Of a stretch of 64,000 bases of DNA, positions 59,768 to 64,000 are shown piece by piece. Below the pieces are notes generated by a model that saw only the letters and a list, made by a program, of their open reading frames with translations, did not search any database and was not told where the DNA came from. The stretch is from Streptomyces sp. TG1A-60 (GTDB taxonomy: Bacteria > Actinomycetota > Actinomycetes > Streptomycetales > Streptomycetaceae): NCBI RefSeq assembly GCF_037201975.1, contig NZ_CP147520.1:1798001-1862000 (forward strand), written 5' to 3'. The translations under genes were made by a program, and so were the position numbers. How positions within the stretch are numbered: position 1 is the stretch's first letter; every line of letters starts with the position of its first letter.

Positions 59768-60991
59768 CTACACCGCCGCTCTCTCCACCGGGCAGCTCAT
59801 ACAGCGCGGCCCGCCCCTCCCCCGCCCCAGCTCGCTCCCCGGGATCTCGATCACCTCGATGCCCTGCTTGCGCAGATGCGTGTTGGTGGTGGCGTTGCGC
59901 TCGTAGGCGACGACGACGCCCGGTTCGACGGCGAGGACGTTGCAGCCGTCGTCCCACTGCTCGCGCTCGGCGGCGTGGACGTCCTGCGTGGCCGTGAGCA
60001 CCCGGATCTCGTTGAGGCCGAGCGCGGCGGCGATCGCGCGGTGCATGTGCTCCGGCGGATGGTCGGTGACCTTGAGCTCCTTCTCGCCGACGCCGGGTTC
60101 GATGGTGTACGAGCGGAGCATGCCGAGTCCGGCGTACTGGGTGAAGGTGTCACCGTCGACCATGGTCATGACGGTGTCGAGGTGCATGAAGGCCCGGCGC
60201 TTCGGCATGTCGAGGGCCACGATCGTCTGCGCGGAGCCGGCGGCGAAGAGTTTGTGGGCGAGCATCTCGACGGCCTGCGGGGTGGTGCGCTCGCTCATGC
60301 CGATAAGGACGGCGCCGTTGCCGATGACGAGGACGTCGCCGCCCTCGATGGTGGACGGATAGTCGGCCTGACCCTCCGACCAGACGTGGAACGTCTCGTC
60401 ACGGAAGAGGGGATGGTGCCGGTAGATCGCCTCGAAGTGGACGGTCTCGCGCTGGCGGGCGGGCCAGCGCATGGCGTTGATGGAGACCCCGTCGTAGATC
60501 CAGGCGGAGGTGTCGCGGGTGAAGAGGTGGTTGGGGAGGGGACCGAGGAGGAAGTCGTCGAGTTCCATGACATGGAAGCGGACGCTCGCCGGTTCCATGT
60601 GCGCGTCCAGGAACTCCCGCTTGGTCATGCCGCCGATCAGCGCCTCGACCAGTTCCGGCAGGGGCAGGGACTCGAAGGCCGCCCGGAGGTGGTCCGTGGC
60701 GAGGGGGCCGTACTCCTTCTCGTCGAAGACCCGGTCGAGGACGAGCTCCCGGGCCTCGGGGATCCGCATGACGTCGGTGAGGAGGTCGCCGAAGAGATGG
60801 ACGGCGACCCCCCGGTCGCGCAGGACGTCCGCGAGTCCGTCGTGCTCGGCGCGCGCCCGGCGCACCCACAGCACGTCGTCGAAGAGCAGCATGTCCTTGT
60901 TGCTGGGGGTGAGCCTCTTGAGCTCCAGATCCGGCCGGTGCAGGATGACGCGGCGCAGGCGCCCGGCCTCGGAGTCGACATGGAATCCCAT
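59768..60991 (-). CDS. arcA: arginine deiminase
   Basis: 407-residue guanidino-group hydrolase that converts arginine to citrulline and ammonia. N-terminal [36 protein letters not shown], His/Asp region [13 protein letters not shown] and the nucleophilic Cys in the C-terminal [12 protein letters not shown]. With argF it forms the arginine deiminase pathway giving ATP through carbamate kinase encoded elsewhere. Counterpart of SCO5975. ATG at 60991 follows AGGATGAAGG; a longer frame upstream runs through the promoter region. Confidence 0.95.
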   Translation of the reverse strand: MGFHVDSEAGRLRRVILHRPDLELKRLTPSNKDMLLFDDVLWVRRARAEHDGLADVLRDRGVAVHLFGDLLTDVMRIPEARELVLDRVFDEKEYGPLATDHLRAAFESLPLPELVEALIGGMTKREFLDAHMEPASVRFHVMELDDFLLGPLPNHLFTRDTSAWIYDGVSINAMRWPARQRETVHFEAIYRHHPLFRDETFHVWSEGQADYPSTIEGGDVLVIGNGAVLIGMSERTTPQAVEMLAHKLFAAGSAQTIVALDMPKRRAFMHLDTVMTMVDGDTFTQYAGLGMLRSYTIEPGVGEKELKVTDHPPEHMHRAIAAALGLNEIRVLTATQDVHAAEREQWDDGCNVLAVEPGVVVAYERNATTNTHLRKQGIEVIEIPGSELGRGRGGPRCMSCPVERAAV

Positions 60992-61062
60992 GCCTTCATC
61001 CTGACCATTCGGGCGCGTGTTCACCCACTGGCCGACGGAAACGACTCCTTCATTTCGTCCTC

Positions 61063-61096
61063 TTGACGATAAACGGGCCGCCTTATTATCGTCCAA
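61063..61096. promoter_or_regulatory. dyad and consensus-like promoter upstream of arcA
   Basis: GACGATAA (61065-61072) and TTATCGTC (61086-61093) form a perfect 8-bp dyad with a 13-base spacer. On the plus strand the same bases give TTGACG (61063-61068) and TATTAT (61085-61090) spaced by 16, a good housekeeping promoter pointing away from arcA. Confidence 0.5.
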
Positions 61097-61138
61097 GCGA
61101 CGCTAACGAGCCTTGAAGCACCACCGAGGGGGGCGTCC

Positions 61139-61531
61139 ATGGCCGGTGCGCCACCGGCCCGACCAGGCCGGGAAGTCGCTCTCCTCGGCGCGGCGGGGCA
61201 CCAGACCGCCGGTACCGTCTGGGGCTCGACGGCGAACAGGGGTGCCGTCGAGCCCCACGCCTCGTCCGGTGTGCTCGCGGGGACCGGCACGGGGAGGCGG
61301 CCGGAACGTCCCTCGTCGCCGGCCGGCTCGACGGTCACCGCACACCGCCACCTCACCGTCGCATCCGACCGCCTCATCGCCTTCGGAACGGATGGAGAGC
61401 GACGCACTGGACCTGACGTGGGGCCAGACGGTATGGGTGTGGCCGGGGTGCGCCTGCGGCTGCCGGGCCGACCTGGCCGAAGAGAACACCGAGCCCCCCA
61501 TGGCAACCCTGTTGCAGCGGCCCTGGCCTAG
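61139..61531 (+). CDS. hypothetical small protein in the arcA-prenyl synthase gap
   Basis: 130-codon frame beginning 11 bases after a purine-rich GAGGGGGG and 40 bases downstream of the plus-strand promoter at 61063-61090. Third positions are fairly G/C-rich. No domain recognised; Gly/Ala/Arg/Pro-rich. It overlaps the 3' end of the convergent prenyl-synthase fusion by four bases. It may be chance; it is the only candidate gene in the 536-base gap 60992-61527. Confidence 0.28.
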   Translation: MAGAPPARPGREVALLGAAGHQTAGTVWGSTANRGAVEPHASSGVLAGTGTGRRPERPSSPAGSTVTAHRHLTVASDRLIAFGTDGERRTGPDVGPDGMGVAGVRLRLPGRPGRREHRAPHGNPVAAALA

Positions 61532-63396
61532 CCCTCGGTCTCCCCCGGCGCCCGTGTGGGCACCGTCGGTGTCGTGGTGCCTCCCTTGCGGCGTTTGCGG
61601 TGGGTGTAGGCGGTGACGGCGGCCCAGAGGTCGCGGCGGTCGACCTCGGGCCAGGGCTGGTCGGTGAAGTGGAGTTCCGCGTAATGGGCGTGCCAGGGAA
61701 GGAAGTTGGAGGTACGGATCTCGCCGCTGGTGCGCCACAGGAGGTCGACGTCGGGCAGGGCGTGGTGGGGCAGATGGGCGGCGAAGAGCTGCTCGGAGAC
61801 CCTGGCGGGATCGACCTCACCGGCCAGGGCGGCACGGGCCAAGGCCGCGCCCGCCTGGGCGAGTTCGGCGCGACCGCCGTAGTTGACGCAGACGTTGAGG
61901 GTCAGGCCCGTACGGTTGCGGGTGGCGTGTTCCTGGCTGCGGAGTACGTTGACCACGTCGTCCGGGAGCCCGTCGGGGGACCCCACCCAGCGGAGCCGTA
62001 CGTCGTGGTCGAGCAGTTCACCGTCGAGGAGTTCGGCGCGCATGATCGCGAAGAGCTTGGAGACCTCGTCGGGCGAGCGCTTCCAGTTCTCGGTGGAGAA
62101 GGCGTAGACGGTCAGGTGGGGGAGGCCGATCTCCAGGGCACCCTGGACGACGTCCCGCAGCGCGACCGCTCCGGCGCGGTGCCCCTCGTCGCGGGGCAGT
62201 CCGAGGCCCGTGGCCCAGCGGCCGTTGCCGTCCATCACGATCGCGACGTGCTGCGGCAGATGGGCCGCGGCTATGGCCGGCGGGCGGGCACCGTCGCGGT
62301 GCGGACGCGGCGGCAGGGGCGGTTCGGCGATCCGGGCCGTGTGCCGCTCGGGGCCGGCTAGCGGGGCCGGTGCCGTGTCGTCGCGGGGAGACCCGTCCGC
62401 GCCGGCCCGCCCCACCGTGTCCATGGCCGTGTCCATGGCCGTGTCCCTGCCCGGCGGCAGCGTCAGACGCCACACCACGGCGGCCCGTGCCCGGGCGGGG
62501 GCGAGGATCCGCCACTCGGTGTGCCGGGCGACGCGTACCGGGCGGCGCAGGGCTGCGGAACCGGCCCGTACGATCGCGTCCAGCTCCGCGCCGAACAGGT
62601 CGACGGCGGTGTCGAGCACGATCGCGGGGCCCAGCGGCAGGGAGCCGCGCAGCGCCCGGCGGGAGCCCTCCAGCCACTCCCGGGCCTCGCCGGCGAGGTG
62701 GCCGATCATCCGCTGCACGGCGGGGGTCCACTGCCGGGAGATCAGCTCGTCCGGGGTGACATGGAAACGGTCGAGGACTTCGGCGGGGAACCACACGTGT
62801 CCGCCGTCCAGGTCCTCGGGGAGGTCGCGGAGCATGTCGGTGAGGAACAGCCCCTCCACGAAACGGGTGAACCCCGCGAGGTCCCGAAGCCGCACGGGAA
62901 CGGGCAGCCCACAGCGCACCAGCATCCGCATGAGCTGTTCGGGCCAGCTGATGTTCTGGGCGTGGGCCCGCTCCCGCCACTCCTGCCAGGTCGTCACGCC
63001 CTTGCGGTCGTCGTCCCGCTGGACCGCGTCCAGCGCGCCCAGCAGGTCGCCGAGGTCCAGCCCCCAGCGCCACACCGCGTCGGTCAGCGCGAGCCGGATC
63101 GGGTCGTCGCTGGTCCCGCTGGCCAGGTCCGCCTCCAGCGCGGCCCGCCACTCCCGGAGCCGGCGGCCCCGCTCCCGCGGCGCCTCCTCGGAGAGGTCGA
63201 GCAGGTCGTCCGCGTAGCCGAAGGCCGCGTACAGCGCCCAGGAGACCGGGCGGACCACCGGCGGCATCAGCTGCATCAGGGCGTATTCGGTGGGCCGGGT
63301 CGTGCGGACCAGACGGCGGCACTCGTCGTACCCGGCGTCGAGTGCCGATCGCGCTCGCCCGGACCGTGTCCGGGACCGCGTTGTGGTGCGACGCAT
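61528..63396 (-). CDS. squalene/phytoene synthase-like and cis-prenyltransferase (UPP synthase) fusion
   Basis: 622 residues, two complete enzyme halves. N-terminal half (about 18-290) is a head-to-head prenyl synthase fold with both Asp-rich motifs: YADDLLD (63-67) and DMLRDLPEDLD (187-197). After a 70-residue Pro/Ala/Arg-rich linker, the C-terminal half (about 370-605) is a cis-prenyltransferase with HVAIVMDGNGRWA (catalytic Asp389), YAFSTENWKRS and RTSGEIRTSNFLPW. The latter elongates with IPP in Z configuration. The fusion suggests one polypeptide makes a cis-prenyl diphosphate and then couples, cyclises or otherwise processes it. ATG 63396 has only a weak ribosome site. No obvious operon partner. 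Confidence 0.88.
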   Translation of the reverse strand: MRRTTTRSRTRSGRARSALDAGYDECRRLVRTTRPTEYALMQLMPPVVRPVSWALYAAFGYADDLLDLSEEAPRERGRRLREWRAALEADLASGTSDDPIRLALTDAVWRWGLDLGDLLGALDAVQRDDDRKGVTTWQEWRERAHAQNISWPEQLMRMLVRCGLPVPVRLRDLAGFTRFVEGLFLTDMLRDLPEDLDGGHVWFPAEVLDRFHVTPDELISRQWTPAVQRMIGHLAGEAREWLEGSRRALRGSLPLGPAIVLDTAVDLFGAELDAIVRAGSAALRRPVRVARHTEWRILAPARARAAVVWRLTLPPGRDTAMDTAMDTVGRAGADGSPRDDTAPAPLAGPERHTARIAEPPLPPRPHRDGARPPAIAAAHLPQHVAIVMDGNGRWATGLGLPRDEGHRAGAVALRDVVQGALEIGLPHLTVYAFSTENWKRSPDEVSKLFAIMRAELLDGELLDHDVRLRWVGSPDGLPDDVVNVLRSQEHATRNRTGLTLNVCVNYGGRAELAQAGAALARAALAGEVDPARVSEQLFAAHLPHHALPDVDLLWRTSGEIRTSNFLPWHAHYAELHFTDQPWPEVDRRDLWAAVTAYTHRKRRKGGTTTPTVPTRAPGETEG

Positions 63397-63617
63397 GGGA
63401 AACCCCGCATACCTTCGAGTGGGACCGATGGGACCGACCCGGGTGACGGCGACCGTCCGCGCCTGGCCGCGGTCACTGTCACCCGAGCACTGCCGGAACC
63501 GCTGGAACCACGGGAACCATTCGAACGCAGTGCACGGCCACGCCTTTCTGCGACATTATCAGCCGCAAAGTCGCTTCACCGGCGCGGGTACACGGGTCAC
63601 GGGCGGGTCCCCGCCCC

Positions 63618-64000
63618 TCACAACCGGGGGTCGACGGGCTCCGACTCCAGAGCCAGCACCCCGAACACCGCCTCGTGCACCCGCCACAGCGGCTCCCCCT
63701 CGGCGAGCCGGTCCAGGGCCTCCAGGCCGAGGGCGTACTCGCGCAGGGCGAGCGACCGCTTGTGGTTGAGGAACCGGCCGCGCAGCCGCGCGAGGTTCTC
63801 GGGCCGGGTGTACTCCGGGCCGTAGATGATCCGCAGGTACTCCCGGCCCCGGCACTTGACGCCCGGCTGGACCAGCCGTCCCTGATCGCCGCGTACCACC
63901 GCCCCGACCGGTTTGACGACCATGCCCTCGCCGCCCCGGCCGGTCATCTCCAGCCACCAGTCGGTGCCGGCCCGCACCGAGTCCTCGTCGCCGGTGTCGA
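63618..64000 (-). CDS. pnkp: polynucleotide kinase-phosphatase (Pnkp) C-terminal ligase part, 5' truncated by window edge
   Basis: The visible 127 residues are the C-terminal end of the ligase-like adenylyltransferase domain of bacterial Pnkp. They include the motif GGEGMVVKPVG (nucleotidyltransferase motif IV/V with Lys) and VQPGVKCRGREYLRIIYG, then a helical tail ending LESEPVDPRL. Full Pnkp (about 850 residues: kinase, phosphatase, ligase) repairs cleaved RNA, usually with the methyltransferase Hen1 encoded next to it. The N-terminal kinase and phosphatase domains lie beyond the right edge. Confidence 0.85.
   Translation of the reverse strand, partial: DTGDEDSVRAGTDWWLEMTGRGGEGMVVKPVGAVVRGDQGRLVQPGVKCRGREYLRIIYGPEYTRPENLARLRGRFLNHKRSLALREYALGLEALDRLAEGEPLWRVHEAVFGVLALESEPVDPRL

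Overview
The window is very GC-rich with strong G/C preference at codon third positions, divergent ATGA/GTGA-coupled operons, many GTG starts and typical Streptomyces regulators (ROK, LacI, PaaX, RsbW-like ATPase). Gene content and order (an argF/arcA pair, an XRE-MurA fusion, acnA, ngcEFG, rok7B7, xylFGH, dxs, fadAB and rnd) match the right chromosomal core of Streptomyces as I know it from S. coelicolor (about SCO5975 to SCO6030). I read it as a Streptomyces chromosome, not a plasmid, phage or island. I saw no rRNA, tRNA, CRISPR or intact insertion sequence.

Layout. Bases 1-3023: end of a DUF3000 gene, an atypical response regulator and ribonuclease D. 3126-9836: a carbohydrate importer (binding protein plus two permeases) divergent from a GH2 beta-mannosidase and a LacI regulator, with two matching operator palindromes between them. 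10062-13438: fadA-fadB beta-oxidation pair. 13936-16498: a small PIN/NYN-like protein and dxs. 16818-21594: xylH, xylG, xylF and their regulator rok7B7. 21778-25202: ngcG, ngcF, ngcE with a DasR-type site upstream. 26003-27076: a cellulose-type lytic polysaccharide monooxygenase under a perfect CebR box. 27537-30253: aconitase, frameshifted. 31155-33005: DUF4236 protein and an XRE-MurA fusion. 33621-40291: two TAXI binding proteins, a fused TRAP permease and a two-component pair. 40397-45596: TerC/DUF475 protein, acyl-CoA ligase, DM13 protein, flavodoxin-like reductase. 45882-50841: methylmalonyl-CoA mutase subunits and MeaB. 51000-53394: repeat-rich surface protein, sortase and Tat-exported carbonic anhydrase. 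53472-53764: two gene ends joined at a deletion scar. 53789-57784: a PaaX-type regulator, then a translationally coupled sulfotransferase / beta-domain / GT4 / APS-kinase operon. 58143-64000: anti-sigma-type ATPase, argF, arcA, a terpene-synthase/cis-prenyltransferase fusion and the end of a Pnkp RNA-repair gene.

How the genes work together. Much of the left half is polysaccharide foraging: mannoside, xylose, chitobiose/GlcNAc and cellulose functions sit near one another, each with its own recognisable control site (LacI-type, Rok7B7, DasR dre, CebR). The two CUT1-type importers carry no ATPase and probably share MsiK encoded elsewhere. The fatty-acid and propionyl/methylmalonyl-CoA genes, aconitase and arginine deiminase genes are central catabolism. 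The most unusual items are the 622-residue prenyl-synthase fusion, the HTH-MurA fusion, the sulfated-glycan operon and the TRAP/TAXI/two-component group.

Data-quality note. Three genes (acnA, the second TAXI protein, the sortase) are each broken by what looks like one missing base in a short G/C homopolymer. This is more likely assembly error than real inactivation, and the reader should treat those proteins as probably intact.
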